A stretch of 64,000 nucleotides of DNA from Amycolatopsis palatopharyngis (GCF_003385185.1 NZ_PQHZ01000005.1:168051-232050), one strand, 5' to 3'. Shown: positions 1 through 9,148, counted from the stretch's first letter. The notes: a model not told the origin generated them from the letters alone. Numbers and translations: made by a program.

Positions 1-250
<250 letters not shown>

Positions 251-274
251 TTACCTTTCGGGGTTGGACGACGA

Positions 275-313
275 AACGCCCCGGTCCCCGGCTATGCGGG
301 ACCCCGGGGCGTT
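275..313 (-). other. Hairpin between groES and groEL
   Basis: A 10-bp perfect stem (AACGCCCCGG, 275-284, with 304-313) continued inward by TCCC/GGGA lies in the 93-nt groES-groEL gap. It has no T-run, so it is more likely an mRNA processing or partial attenuation structure within the operon than a full terminator. Function is inferred from position only. Confidence 0.45.
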
Positions 314-331
314 CGACGCTGATGCCGATCG

Positions 332-625
332 TCAGTTGATGACGGCCAGCACGTCGCGGGCGGACAGGATCAGGTAATCCTCACCGTTGTACTTGACCTC
401 GGTGCCGCCGTACTTCGAGTAGATGACGACGTCGCCTTCCTTGACGTCCACCGGGACGCGGTTGCCCTTGTCGTCGATCCGGCCCGGGCCTACGGCCAGG
501 ACCTTGCCCTCCTGGGGCTTTTCCTTCGCAGTGTCGGGGATGACGAGACCGGAAGCCGTCGTCTCCTCGGCCTCGCTCGTCTGGACAACAATCTTGTCCT
601 CGAGCGGCTTGATGTTCACGCTCAC
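332..625 (-). CDS. groES: Co-chaperonin GroES
   Basis: A 97-residue Hsp10 that caps the GroEL cavity. The GTG at 625 gives [15 protein letters not shown], the normal GroES start; an in-frame ATG 15 bases upstream (640) would add five residues and is less likely. The mobile-loop segment [20 protein letters not shown] and the roof motif [16 protein letters not shown] are intact, and the protein ends DVLAVIN, so length and all core motifs match the family. It is first gene of the groES-groEL operon, with a long leader of nearly 190 nt down from the CIRCE operator. Confidence 0.97.
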   Translation of the reverse strand: MSVNIKPLEDKIVVQTSEAEETTASGLVIPDTAKEKPQEGKVLAVGPGRIDDKGNRVPVDVKEGDVVIYSKYGGTEVKYNGEDYLILSARDVLAVIN

Positions 626-811
626 CGGGTTGACCTCCACGGGTCGTCGAAAGCGTCGGCAGGTACGTAACTGATTGCAGTGCTCAATTCAGGACGCGCG
701 GAATCCTCGCTCGCATACGCTCGGTCGGAACCCGCAAGCCCGTCGTCTCACGGTTACGGCTCCTACCACCCCCGCCGTCGCGGGTGCCGGGGCGTGTTTG
801 GTGCCGTGCAA

Positions 812-838
812 TTAGCACTCTAGCGACGTGAGTGCTAG
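812..838 (-). promoter_or_regulatory. CIRCE operator (HrcA binding site)
   Basis: TTAGCACTC (812-820), a 9-base spacer, and GAGTGCTAG (830-838). The consensus is TTAGCACTC-N9-GAGTGCTAA, so only the last base differs. HrcA represses groESL through this site and releases it on heat shock. It overlaps the predicted promoter of groES on the minus strand. Confidence 0.93.
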
Positions 839-846
839 CCGCGCAA
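817..846 (-). promoter_or_regulatory. groESL promoter
   Basis: On the minus strand a TTGCGC -35 box (846-841) and a TAGAGT -10 box (822-817) are separated by 18 bp. The -10 box lies inside the CIRCE dyad, so bound HrcA would block polymerase. Assigned from consensus match and position. Confidence 0.6.
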
Positions 847-906
847 CCAGGGGCCCCCAAGACCGCACAGAACGTCCCGGCACAGGTGCCGTCCCCGGCC
901 CTGGAA

Positions 907-930
907 GTGCATTTAGCCCGCTAAAGGCAC
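907..930. repeat. Palindromic repeat copy 1
   Basis: GTGC arm, core TTTAGCCCGCTAAA at 912-925, GCAC arm; a single mismatched base pair (A against G) separates core and arms. It lies between divergent groES and the phosphatase gene, 78 bp before the latter. Apart from CIRCE and this copy I see nothing else in 847-1008. Confidence 0.9.
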
Positions 931-1008
931 TACCCCGCCCTGGGGCCGAGCACGGGCGCTCAGGCGGCAAAGTTCACCGGGCGCTCACCTGATCAGGGGA
1001 CGGTAGCC

Positions 1009-2691
1009 ATGACGGCATCGCAGGCTGTCCGAGATCTGGCTGACTCGACCACCATGGGGAGCTCTTCCGTGACCGAATCAGGTGACACCACACCCAGGAC
1101 GGCCTCGCGCCGTCACGTACTCGCCGGGAGCGCGGCCGTCGGCGCCGCCGCCGTAGCCACCGGACTGACCGGGCCACTTGCCGCGGCGACCCCCGCCCGG
1201 GGCGGGGCGACAGGCGCGGGCAGGCCCATCACCGGAGACCCGTTCACCCTCGGCGTCGCCTCCGGCGAGCCGGACCAGCACAGCGTGGTGCTGTGGACCC
1301 GCCTTGCCACCGACCCCCTCGCCGAGGGCGGCTTCGGCGGGATGGGCTCACGACACGTCGAGGTGCACTGGGAACTCGCGCTGGACGAGCGGTTCCGCAA
1401 CATCGTGCGCCGAGGGCACGAGCGCACCGGGCCCGACCACGGTTTCGCAGTGCACGCCGAGGTCGCAGGGCTGCTGTCGGGCTGGGAGTACTTCTACCGC
1501 TTCCGGGTCGGCAGGCACGTCTCCGCGACGGGTCGCACCCGGACCGCCCCGCCGATCGGCGCGTTCGGCGCCGGCCTCGCGATGAGCTTCGCCTCCTGCT
1601 CGCAGTTCGAACACGGCTGGTTCACCGCATACCGCCACCTCGCCGCGGACGAGCCCGATCTGGTGCTGCACCTCGGCGACTACATGTACGAGTACAAGCC
1701 GCAGGTCTACATCTCCCCCGACGGCAACGTGCGCGACCACGCGGGACCGGAGACCGAGACCCTCGCCAACTACCGGCAGCGCTACGCCCAGTACCGCAGC
1801 GACCTCGACCTCCAGGCCGCGCACGCGGTGGCCCCCTGGCTCGTGGTGCCCGACGACCACGAGGTGGACAACAACTGGGCGGGCGACATCTACGAGAAGC
1901 CGCACATCCCGCAGCCGGACTTCATCCAGCGCCGGGCGAACGCCTTCCGCGCCTACTACGAGAACATGCCGCTGCGCAGGCGCAGCAAGCCGTCGGGGTC
2001 GGAGATCCAGTTGTACCGCAAGGTCTCCTGGGGCTCACTGGCGAACTTTCACATGCTCGACACTCGCCAGCACCGCGATGACCAGGCCTGCGGGGACGGC
2101 TGGAAGGTCTGTGAGGATGCCGCCGACCCGGCTCGCAGCCTGACCGGCGACGAGCAGGAGGCCTGGCTGCTGCGCAACTTCCGCGAGTCCAGGGCCCGCT
2201 GGGACATCCTCGGCCAGCAGGTGTTCTTCGCCCAGCGGCTCAGCGCCACAGGTGCGCGCAGCATGGACGGCTGGGACGGCTACCAGGGATCACGGGAGCG
2301 GGTCACCGAGGGCTGGATCGACGCGGGTGTGCGTAACCCCGTCGTGCTGACCGGCGACGTGCACACGCACTGGGCCAACGAGCTCAAGGAGAACTACGCC
2401 GATCCGGACAGCCGCTGCGTCGGTACGGAGCTGGTCACCACCTCCATCTCCTCCGGTGGCAACGGTAAGGACTCCGACCCCTCAACAGATCCCAACCTGC
2501 GGCGCAATCCGCACATCAAGTTCTTCAACCAGCAGCGCGGGTACGTACGCACCCGGATCACCCGCAACGAGCTGCGGGCGGACTTCCGCGTGCTCGACCG
2601 GGTGACCGAACCGGGAGCCCCGGCTCGGACCCGTGCGTCGTTCGTCGTCGCCGACCGCAATCCAGGTCTCACCGAGGTCGACCCGGCCTGA
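1009..2691 (+). CDS. phoD: Tat-exported alkaline phosphatase/phosphodiesterase, PhoD family
   Basis: A 560-residue secreted phosphatase expected to release phosphate from mono- and diesters outside the membrane. Residues 32-35 are SRRH followed by a hydrophobic alanine-rich stretch, a twin-arginine signal. A PhoD N-terminal beta domain follows (TLGVASGEPDQHSVVLWTRL), then the metallophosphatase domain: SCSQFEHGW, LHLGDYMYEY near 220, PDDHEVDNNW near 281 and LTGDVHTHW near 448 supply the metal ligands. An AGGGGA ribosome site sits nine bases before the ATG at 1009; an ATG at 1054 lacks one. PhoD enzymes normally need calcium and iron and are often phosphate-regulated, but I see no clear Pho box upstream. 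Confidence 0.95.
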   Translation: MTASQAVRDLADSTTMGSSSVTESGDTTPRTASRRHVLAGSAAVGAAAVATGLTGPLAAATPARGGATGAGRPITGDPFTLGVASGEPDQHSVVLWTRLATDPLAEGGFGGMGSRHVEVHWELALDERFRNIVRRGHERTGPDHGFAVHAEVAGLLSGWEYFYRFRVGRHVSATGRTRTAPPIGAFGAGLAMSFASCSQFEHGWFTAYRHLAADEPDLVLHLGDYMYEYKPQVYISPDGNVRDHAGPETETLANYRQRYAQYRSDLDLQAAHAVAPWLVVPDDHEVDNNWAGDIYEKPHIPQPDFIQRRANAFRAYYENMPLRRRSKPSGSEIQLYRKVSWGSLANFHMLDTRQHRDDQACGDGWKVCEDAADPARSLTGDEQEAWLLRNFRESRARWDILGQQVFFAQRLSATGARSMDGWDGYQGSRERVTEGWIDAGVRNPVVLTGDVHTHWANELKENYADPDSRCVGTELVTTSISSGGNGKDSDPSTDPNLRRNPHIKFFNQQRGYVRTRITRNELRADFRVLDRVTEPGAPARTRASFVVADRNPGLTEVDPA

Positions 2692-2697
2692 GCAACG

Positions 2698-2737
2698 CTC
2701 GTTCGGCGGCACGGCTCCAGTCGTGCCGCCGAACGAG
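2698..2737 (+). terminator. Terminator hairpin after phoD
   Basis: A perfect 16-bp stem (2698-2713 with 2722-2737) and an 8-base loop begin seven bases after the phoD stop codon. The following bases are AT-rich (CATATTTCTTA), so it can act as an intrinsic terminator separating phoD from the amidase gene. Confidence 0.85.
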
Positions 2738-2809
2738 GCATATTTCTTACGCGAAGCGTGTGTTCTTTGTTAGGTTCTGACTCTCCTTGTTCCGACCGAG
2801 AGGGTCGCC

Positions 2810-4762
2810 ATGTCCCTTCGTTCCCGCACGACGCGTTTCGCTCTCGCCGCGTTCTCGATCACCGCGGTCAGCGCGGGCCTGGTGCTCGCGGTCCCGTCCG
2901 GTGCCGGTGCGGCACCCCCCGACCAGCACCGCCAGCATGCGTTCAGCGAAGCCGCGGCGGAGTTCGGCGTACCGGACGAGATCCTGCTCGGCGTCTCCTA
3001 CCTGCAGTCCAGGTGGGACTACAACGCCGGCACCCCGAGCACAAGCGCCGGCTACGGGCCGATGCACCTGACCGACCTACGTACCGCGGGTGCGGGCAGC
3101 CACCACGACGACGGCACGGAGGACCCGCGCGGCGACGACGCCCGCGAAGCGCTTCACCCCGCGGAGCCAGGGCCCGCGGAACCTGCCGACTCGCTGCAGA
3201 CGATCGATCTCGCCGCCGACCTCACCGGGCTCGACGCCGCCACCCTGCGCGCCGACCCGACCGCGAACATCCACGGCGGCGCCGCCGTGCTCGCGCACTA
3301 CCAACGTGAACTCGGTGAGCAGCCGAGCACAGGCAACGCGGCCGACTGGTACGGCGCGGTCGCGCGATACAGCGGGGGTTCGGACACCGCCGCTGCCGCC
3401 GCTTTCGCCGACGAGGTGTACGGCGTGCTCGCCTCGGGCGAGCAGCGCGTCACCGACGACGGCCAGCAGGTGCGGCTGGCGGCACATCCCGGTTTGGCCC
3501 CGGACCGAGGCCAGTTGCGCGAACTCGGCCTCCGGGACGCCAAGAAGTCCGATGTGGAGTGTCCGGTTTCGATCTCCTGCGAGTGGATTCCGGCCCCCTA
3601 TCAACGGCTTGGCGGCGATGACTACGGCAATCACGACAAGGCGCAGCGCCCGGAGAGCCAGGACATCGACTACATAATCATTCACGACACCGAGGGATAC
3701 TGGGACACCGTTCTGGACCTCGTGCAGGACCCGACCTACGTGAGCTGGCACTACTCATTGCGCTCCGCCGACGGGCACATCGCGCAGCACATCAAGACCA
3801 AGGACGTCGGCTGGCATGCGGGCAACTGGTACGTCAACGCGAAGTCGATCGGTCTGGAACACGAGGGATTCGCCGCGAAGGGCACCTGGTACACCGAGGC
3901 GATGTACCGCACCTCGGCGAAACTGGTGCGGTACCTGGCCGACCGTTACGACATTCCCCTGGATCGCGGCCACATCCTCGGGCACGACAACATTCCCGGC
4001 ATCACCCCGAATCGGGTGGCCGGAATGCACTGGGACCCGGGTCCCTACTGGAACTGGGCGCACTACTTCGAATTGCTGGGCGCCCCGCTGCACGGCAGAC
4101 CGGCCACTTCGGACACACAGCTCGTGACGATCGCGCCCCGGTTCGACGCCAACCAGCCCGCGTTCTTCGGTTGTGACCGGGAAGCTCCTGCCGAGGTCTG
4201 TCCCGCGCGTGGTTCCGGCTCGGTCGTGCTGCACACCGAACCAAGGGCCGATGCGCCGCTGCTTTCCGACATCGGCCTGCGACCCGACGGTTCGCCCGCC
4301 ACGATGCGGGTCTCCGACATCGGCAGCCGGATGGAGACCGGGCAGCAGTATGCCGTCGCCGAGGTGCGTGGTGAGTGGACCGCGGTCTGGTACCTCGGCC
4401 AGAAGGGCTGGTTCCACAACCCCCGTAGCGCTCCTGCCGCCCATGCGACGACTGGCAGGATGGCCGTCGCCGTACCTGGCAACGGCCCCGTGCCGGTATA
4501 CGGCAGGGCGTATCCGGAGGCAGGGGCTTATCCCGATGGCGTACCGGTACAGGACATCGTGCCGCTGCAGTATTCGTTGCCCGAGGGGCAGCGTTACTCG
4601 GTCGGGCAGGTGACCGGCTCGGAGTACTACCGTGCGGTGACGTTCGATCCGGCCCAGCACGTCGTGGTCCGAGGCAAGACCCGCTACGTGCAAATCCAGT
4701 TCGGCCACCGCGTCGCCTTCGTCAAGGCCGATGACGTCCTGATCCTGCCCGCTCGCCGGTAG
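2810..4762 (+). CDS. Secreted N-acetylmuramoyl-L-alanine amidase with lytic-transglycosylase-like N-terminus
   Basis: A 650-residue exported cell-wall hydrolase. Residues 1-35 form a signal peptide (basic start, hydrophobic core, SGAGAAPP). Residues about 40-190 resemble a lysozyme-like SLT domain (EILLGVSYLQSRWDYNAG). An Amidase_2 domain follows: IIHDTEGYWD near 290, WHYSLRSADG, GHDNIPG near 390 and HWDPGPYW near 406 provide the zinc histidines and aspartate. The last 200 residues hold two SH3-like wall-binding segments. The family cuts the amide bond between muramic acid and L-alanine. A GAGAGGG ribosome site precedes the ATG. The gene stands alone, converging with the MerR-type gene across a large inverted repeat. 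Confidence 0.9.
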   Translation: MSLRSRTTRFALAAFSITAVSAGLVLAVPSGAGAAPPDQHRQHAFSEAAAEFGVPDEILLGVSYLQSRWDYNAGTPSTSAGYGPMHLTDLRTAGAGSHHDDGTEDPRGDDAREALHPAEPGPAEPADSLQTIDLAADLTGLDAATLRADPTANIHGGAAVLAHYQRELGEQPSTGNAADWYGAVARYSGGSDTAAAAAFADEVYGVLASGEQRVTDDGQQVRLAAHPGLAPDRGQLRELGLRDAKKSDVECPVSISCEWIPAPYQRLGGDDYGNHDKAQRPESQDIDYIIIHDTEGYWDTVLDLVQDPTYVSWHYSLRSADGHIAQHIKTKDVGWHAGNWYVNAKSIGLEHEGFAAKGTWYTEAMYRTSAKLVRYLADRYDIPLDRGHILGHDNIPGITPNRVAGMHWDPGPYWNWAHYFELLGAPLHGRPATSDTQLVTIAPRFDANQPAFFGCDREAPAEVCPARGSGSVVLHTEPRADAPLLSDIGLRPDGSPATMRVSDIGSRMETGQQYAVAEVRGEWTAVWYLGQKGWFHNPRSAPAAHATTGRMAVAVPGNGPVPVYGRAYPEAGAYPDGVPVQDIVPLQYSLPEGQRYSVGQVTGSEYYRAVTFDPAQHVVVRGKTRYVQIQFGHRVAFVKADDVLILPARR

Positions 4763-4768
4763 GAGTGT

Positions 4769-4875
4769 CTGCAAGTACACCCAAGCAAGATCCACATCGT
4801 CCATAACTGCTACCAAGCCGGATTGGCTTGGTAGCAGTTATGGACGGAAACGATCTTGCTTGGGTGTACTTGCAG
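4769..4875. repeat. 107-nt fold-back inverted repeat
   Basis: Outer arms of 24 bp (4769-4792 with 4852-4875) and inner arms of 21 bp (4799-4819 with 4825-4845) are perfect; only six bases on each side are unpaired and the loop is five bases. It starts seven bases after the amidase stop codon and lies between two converging genes. Its GC content, about half, is far below the surroundings. It could act as a two-way terminator, or be the footprint of an inverted duplication. The rest of 4876-5013 shows no gene. Confidence 0.9.
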
Positions 4876-5013
4876 GCGTACCAATGGGAGTCGGGGACGG
4901 CTGCTCGCCCGGACCTCTCAGGTCTCGGGAACACCGGAACAACTCTGCGGCCCTTTTCGGGGTGTTGTGCCGCTCGGTCCGCGGCCCCTTGGGCGCAACC
5001 GCACCACCGCATG

Positions 5014-6084
5014 TCAGTGTCCACGGCAGTCCTCCTCGGTGTCGGCCAAGGCCACCGGCATCACCAGTGTCGTGAAGCTGCCCTGATCGGCCGAGCGGAC
5101 GACCACGGGCTGCGCGTCACCCGCGATCTCCAGCAGCACGTCCGGACCCACACCCGCCTCCACCGCAGGACTGAGAACCTCCGGGTCGAACGCCATGACC
5201 GGTGGCTCACCTTGACAGATGGCAGGCAAGGTCACGGAATCCTGTTCCCGCTGCACGACCAGCCGGTCCCCTTCCGCCCGAAGCAGCACGCGTCGCACTC
5301 CCTCGGCCATTGCGGCACACAACGCTGCCCGATCGACGATGATCCGGTACGGCATCGCACCGAGACCCGAGATAATGTCGCGGTAAGCGGGAAACTCGCC
5401 GTCCACCACCGGCAGCGAGACCGATTCCGAGCCCGCCCGCAGCCACGCCTGTCCCGCGGTCAACTCCAACGCGACGTCTGCCGCACGCGCGGCCCAGGCG
5501 CCCAGTCGCGCCAACTCGGGCGCCGGGACCAGCAGCCTCGCCGGATCGCCGCGCAGGGAACCGGGCAGTAGTACCCGCATCGCCAGCCGGTAGCGGTCGG
5601 TGGCGACCAGCCGGACCTCGGCGTCGGCAAATTCGATCAGTACGCAGCCGAGTACCGGATAGCCCTCCCGGGCCGCGGCGGACGGCACCACCTGCCGTAT
5701 CGCACTGGCCAGTTCGGGACCGCCGAGCACGGCCTCCACCTCCGGTACCGGCAGCGACCGAAGCAACTCCTCGACCGCGCCTCGGGCCACATCCACCTGC
5801 GCCCGCATCCGGCGCAGGTGCTCGCGCAACAAGGTGCGCGTGTCCTCAGGGGTTCCGTCCAGCACGACCTTCACCTCGGCCAACGGCAGCCCGGCCGCGC
5901 GCAGCCTGCGCAGCAGGATCCCCCTGGGCTCCTGGTACTCGCCGTAGTAGCGGTACCCGGTGTCCTGATCGACGCGTGCGGGCGCCAGGATCTCGCAGTC
6001 GTCATAGAAGCGCAGAGCGCTGGGAGTAAGCCCAACCCGGCGTGCGAAGGCTCCGATACTCAGTGCGGCGTCAGTCTCGTCCAT
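5014..6084 (-). CDS. MerR-family regulator fused to a DNA polymerase III beta-clamp-like domain
   Basis: A 356-residue two-part protein. Residues 1-75 are a MerR winged helix (LSIGAFARRVGLTPSALRFY, then DTGYRYYGEYQ), and a helix with LREHLRRMRAQVDVARGAVEEL forms the usual dimer coiled coil. From about residue 110 onward it looks like domains of the sliding clamp DnaN: GYPVLGCVLIEFADAEVRLV with ATDRYRLAMRV, VVDGEFPAYRDII, and VVVRSADQGSFTTLVMPV near the end match clamp signatures. MerR proteins normally sense small molecules with this part. The start at 6084 is chosen over a GTG at 6111 because the promoter below ends right before it. Ligand and targets are unknown. Confidence 0.88.
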   Translation of the reverse strand: MDETDAALSIGAFARRVGLTPSALRFYDDCEILAPARVDQDTGYRYYGEYQEPRGILLRRLRAAGLPLAEVKVVLDGTPEDTRTLLREHLRRMRAQVDVARGAVEELLRSLPVPEVEAVLGGPELASAIRQVVPSAAAREGYPVLGCVLIEFADAEVRLVATDRYRLAMRVLLPGSLRGDPARLLVPAPELARLGAWAARAADVALELTAGQAWLRAGSESVSLPVVDGEFPAYRDIISGLGAMPYRIIVDRAALCAAMAEGVRRVLLRAEGDRLVVQREQDSVTLPAICQGEPPVMAFDPEVLSPAVEAGVGPDVLLEIAGDAQPVVVRSADQGSFTTLVMPVALADTEEDCRGH

Positions 6085-6091
6085 GGCCCTG

Positions 6092-6122
6092 ATTCTGGGC
6101 GTTCGAGTCACTTGAAGGTCAA
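6092..6122 (-). promoter_or_regulatory. MerR-type promoter and operator of the MerR-clamp gene
   Basis: On the minus strand TTGACC (6122-6117) and CAGAAT (6097-6092) are separated by exactly 19 bp, the long spacer typical of MerR-activated promoters. The spacer contains the dyad TTCAAGT-G-ACTCGAA (6116-6102). Only seven bases separate the -10 box from the ATG at 6084, so the mRNA is probably leaderless and the gene autoregulated. Confidence 0.75.
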
Positions 6123-6150
6123 CTCTCGCCGGGCGCCGTCTCGCCCCGAC

Positions 6151-7197
6151 TCAGATCGAGATGGTGCTCACCGGCAGCGACGGATCGGCCGAAAGGTCCA
6201 GCGCGGACGGTCGCACTCCCGCGGCGAGTACGTGTGCGCCGAGCGCTGCGATCATCGCTCCGTTGTCGGTGCACAACCTCGGTCGCGGCACCCGCAGTTC
6301 GATCCCCGCTTCAGCGCATCGCTGCGCGGCCAGTGTGGACAGTCGCGAGTTGGCGGCGACGCCACCGGAAATGACGAGCGTGCCGATCCCCGCCTCCCTG
6401 GCCGCTCGGATGGCCTTGGCTGTCAACACATCGGCGACGGCCTCCTGGAACGACGCCGCGACGTCGTCGACCGGGACCGTCTCACCACGTCGCTCCGCAC
6501 CCTCGACCCAACGTGCCACCGCGGTCTTGAGCCCGGAGAAGGAGAAGTCGAACGCCGCGTCCCTCGGTCCTGTCATTCCCCGGGGAAACGCGATCGCAGC
6601 CGGATCGCCTCGCCGTGCGGCCGCATCGATCGGCGGACCGCCGGGATACGGCAGGTCCAGCACCCTGGCCACCTTGTCGTAGGCCTCACCGGCGGCATCG
6701 TCCACAGTAGACCCGATCTCGGTGATCGTCGTAGCGACGTCGTCGACCCGCAGCAACTGGGTGTGTCCACCGGACACCAGCAGCGCCAAGCAGGGAGACG
6801 GCAACGGCCCATGCTGCAGGGTGTCCACCGCGATGTGCCCCGCGAGGTGGTTGACGCCGAACAGTGGCACGTCCAGCGCTGCCGCGTAGGCCTTGGCCGC
6901 CGCGACACCGACCAGGAGCGCACCCGCAAGCCCAGGTCCCGCGGTGACAGCGATCGCGTCCACATCGGACAGGGTCAGGCCCGCAGTGGCGAAGGCCCGC
7001 TCCGCGGTGGGGGTCATGGCCTCCAGGTGGGCGCGGCTGGCGACCTCAGGAACCACGCCGCCGAATCGAGCGTGCTGCTCCACACTGGACGCGACCTCGT
7101 CGGCGAGCAACTCGACCGTGCCGTCCTCGTGCAATCGCACAAGGCCGACTCCGGTTTCGTCGCAGGAACTCTCGATTCCCAGCACGATCCGCGACAT
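6151..7197 (-). CDS. tsaD: tRNA N6-adenosine threonylcarbamoyltransferase TsaD
   Basis: The 348-residue catalytic subunit that transfers threonylcarbamoyl from its AMP derivative to A37 of ANN-decoding tRNAs. It opens with [16 protein letters not shown] (ASKHA phosphate loop) and contains the metal-binding HLAGH near residue 113 (FGVNHLAGH), SGGHTQLL, and the C-terminal [10 protein letters not shown] and CTDNGAMIA motifs, all typical. It is last of the tsaB-rimI-tsaD operon; its ATG shares one base with the rimI stop. Partners TsaB and TsaE are also in the window. Confidence 0.97.
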   Translation of the reverse strand: MSRIVLGIESSCDETGVGLVRLHEDGTVELLADEVASSVEQHARFGGVVPEVASRAHLEAMTPTAERAFATAGLTLSDVDAIAVTAGPGLAGALLVGVAAAKAYAAALDVPLFGVNHLAGHIAVDTLQHGPLPSPCLALLVSGGHTQLLRVDDVATTITEIGSTVDDAAGEAYDKVARVLDLPYPGGPPIDAAARRGDPAAIAFPRGMTGPRDAAFDFSFSGLKTAVARWVEGAERRGETVPVDDVAASFQEAVADVLTAKAIRAAREAGIGTLVISGGVAANSRLSTLAAQRCAEAGIELRVPRPRLCTDNGAMIAALGAHVLAAGVRPSALDLSADPSLPVSTISI

Positions 7198-7679
7198 CAG
7201 GCCGTCGCCTCCCCTGGTTCAGCCACGCGCACCGGTGGTCGCTTCATCGTGTAGGCGTCGGCGCCAGACGGCTGGTAGTAGCGCTTGCGCAGGCCGATGC
7301 GCTCGAACCCGTGCCGCTCGTACAGGCCGATCGCGCGCTCGTTGTCCGTGCGTACCTCGAGGAAGACCGGCGCGGCGAGTTCGTCAGCCCGTTCCAGCAC
7401 CGTGCGCAGCAGTGCGGTTCCGACGCCCATGCCCTGGAAAGCGGGGTCGACGCCGATCGTGTGCAGGCTGGTTTCCTGGTCACCACGCGGCCCCAGGATC
7501 GCCAGGCCCGCATATCCGGCGAGCACGTCCTCGTCGGTCACGGCCGCGACGTAGTAGGCGCCCGCGTCCAACTCCGAGTGGAAGGCGTGCGCGCTCCAGG
7601 GACTGTCACCAGGGAACAGCTGCTTCTCGAGCGCAACACATCGAGGAATATGCTTGCGGCGCAGTGGTTCCAGTTTCAC
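7197..7679 (-). CDS. rimI: Ribosomal protein S18 alanine N-acetyltransferase RimI
   Basis: A 160-residue GNAT acetyltransferase. The acetyl-CoA loop reads [20 protein letters not shown], and the C-terminal strand [17 protein letters not shown] is typical of RimI. The family acetylates the N-terminal alanine of S18, and actinobacterial members may have wider substrates. It overlaps tsaB by four bases (ATGA) and tsaD by one, so the three are translationally coupled, the arrangement found in most actinobacteria. Confidence 0.93.
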   Translation of the reverse strand: MKLEPLRRKHIPRCVALEKQLFPGDSPWSAHAFHSELDAGAYYVAAVTDEDVLAGYAGLAILGPRGDQETSLHTIGVDPAFQGMGVGTALLRTVLERADELAAPVFLEVRTDNERAIGLYERHGFERIGLRKRYYQPSGADAYTMKRPPVRVAEPGEATA

Positions 7680-8356
7680 TGGACTGTCACCCGCTTCCGT
7701 TGTCCCGGCTCCTGAGCGTCCGGCCTGCGCAGATACAATGGCGTGAGCGGGCCGGGAGCGGTTCCCGCGAGCAGGCCTTCACGCGCGGCACGCACGAGGC
7801 CCGCGACCGTGGGTGTGGCCGGTTCGAGCACGGCAGCGCCGAGCACCTCCCGGTAGAGTTCGGCACCCTGCCCAGCGGCCGAGGTCCCGGCCGGGAGCAG
7901 ATCCGACACCTGGGCGGGACGGTCGACCGCGGGTCCCTCGGTCCTCGTCCCCGAGCCGTCGTATGCGGCCCAGTAGATCTCCTTGCGCCGCGCATCGGTG
8001 ACGACGACGAACGGTGCTTCCGACCCATTGCTCACGACCTCGGCAGCGATCGCGTCGAGACTGCACACGGGATACACCGGCAAGTTCAGGCTGTGGCCCA
8101 GCGCACCCGCGGTCGCCATCCCGGCACGCAGACCGGTGTAGGGCCCCGGCCCGATGCCGCAGGCGATGGCATCGAGGTCGCGCAGTCCGATCCCGGCCTC
8201 CGTGACGGCCTCGAGCACGTGTGGGGTGAGCAGTTCACCGTGCGCCCGCGCGTCGTGGGTGACCCGCGTACCCAGCACCGTGACCCTGGAAGGCTCCAGC
8301 GCGACCACTCCTGCTGTGACGGCGGGGGTCGCGGTGTCGATGGCGAGAACAAGCAC
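7676..8356 (-). CDS. tsaB: tRNA threonylcarbamoyladenosine biosynthesis protein TsaB
   Basis: A 226-residue ASKHA-fold partner of TsaD. It starts MLVLAIDTATPAVTAGVV and contains HDARAHGELLTPHV and the diagnostic GIGPGPYTGLRAGMATA. TsaB has no catalytic activity alone; it holds TsaD and TsaE together during the t6A cycle. First gene of tsaB-rimI-tsaD. In related genomes tsaE lies directly upstream, but here a malonate island of about 5 kb is in between. Confidence 0.95.
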   Translation of the reverse strand: MLVLAIDTATPAVTAGVVALEPSRVTVLGTRVTHDARAHGELLTPHVLEAVTEAGIGLRDLDAIACGIGPGPYTGLRAGMATAGALGHSLNLPVYPVCSLDAIAAEVVSNGSEAPFVVVTDARRKEIYWAAYDGSGTRTEGPAVDRPAQVSDLLPAGTSAAGQGAELYREVLGAAVLEPATPTVAGLVRAAREGLLAGTAPGPLTPLYLRRPDAQEPGQRKRVTVQ

Positions 8357-8401
8357 GTGACGAGCGTACGACCACCGTTTTCCCCGGCCGCACGCGACCG
8401 G

Positions 8402-9148
8402 TCAGGATCGGTCAGGCAGCTCGGGGCCGGCCGGTGACGACTCCGGTTCCTCGTCCGGATTCCAGCTGAGCAGCCGGACCTTCGCCACGGTCTGCACGTG
8501 TCTGCGCATCGCGGCCGCCGCTGCCTTCGCGTCGCCGAGGCTGATCGCATCGAAGATCCGCTGATGCTGCGCGAGGGATCGTTTCGGCCTGCCGGGCTGG
8601 CGCAGGGACTCCGTGCGGCTCTCGGTGATCTGCTCGGCGATCGTCCGCATGAACTCCGCGAGCAGCGAGCTGTGCGCGGCGGCCGTCACCGCGGCGTGGA
8701 ACCGCCGATCGCCCTCGACACCGGACTCCCCCGCGTCGACCTCGTCGCGCATATGGGCCAGCGCGGCCTCCATGTCGTCGAGGTCGCCCTTCGTCCGCCG
8801 CTGCGCGGCCAGTTCGGCGAGCTTCGTCTCCATGGCCTCGCGGGCTTCCAGCACGTCGGGCAGCCGCCTGCGCCGCTCGACGAGCTGTTCCACCGGCTCG
8901 GGGTCGAGCGTGTCGCGCACCAGGTAGGTGCCACCGCCGTGTCGTACCTCGACGAAGCCCTGCACCTCGAGAACCACGATCGCCTGCTTTACCGAGGCCC
9001 GGCTGACGCCCAGCCGCTGAGCCAGTTCCCGCTCCGGCGGAAGCCGGTCGCCCACACCGAGCCTGCCGTCGGAAACGTAGTCCCGAAGCCGCTCCAGTAC
9101 CTGCTCGTACAGGCGAGGGCGAGCCATCGGCCGCAGGGCGTCGGACAC
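8402..9148 (-). CDS. GntR/FadR-family regulator of the malonate genes
   Basis: A 248-residue repressor. Residues 10-75 are a GntR winged helix (GDRLPPERELAQRLGVSRAS) and the rest an all-helical FCD effector domain (EAREAMETKLAELAA, HQRIFDAISLGDAKAAAAAM), placing it in the FadR branch. A GAGGGGG ribosome site precedes the GTG at 9148; an ATG at 9127 is possible. It is divergent from the malonate operon, and two FadR-like dyads lie in the shared intergenic region, so it very likely controls that operon and itself. By neighbourhood it is the counterpart of MatR, with malonate or malonyl-CoA as likely effector (inference). Confidence 0.85.
   Translation of the reverse strand: MSDALRPMARPRLYEQVLERLRDYVSDGRLGVGDRLPPERELAQRLGVSRASVKQAIVVLEVQGFVEVRHGGGTYLVRDTLDPEPVEQLVERRRRLPDVLEAREAMETKLAELAAQRRTKGDLDDMEAALAHMRDEVDAGESGVEGDRRFHAAVTAAAHSSLLAEFMRTIAEQITESRTESLRQPGRPKRSLAQHQRIFDAISLGDAKAAAAAMRRHVQTVAKVRLLSWNPDEEPESSPAGPELPDRS

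Noticed and set aside
3755..4816. 353-codon minus-strand frame opposite the amidase, starting in the inverted repeat
   Set aside because: Shadow of the amidase; its start resembles that of the plus-strand frame at 4828 only because both lie in the inverted repeat.
5818..7254. 478-codon open frame on the plus strand opposite tsaD and the MerR-clamp gene
   Set aside because: It is the antisense shadow of high-GC genes; composition is arginine/glycine/histidine-rich with no family motif, while the minus strand encodes clear TsaD.
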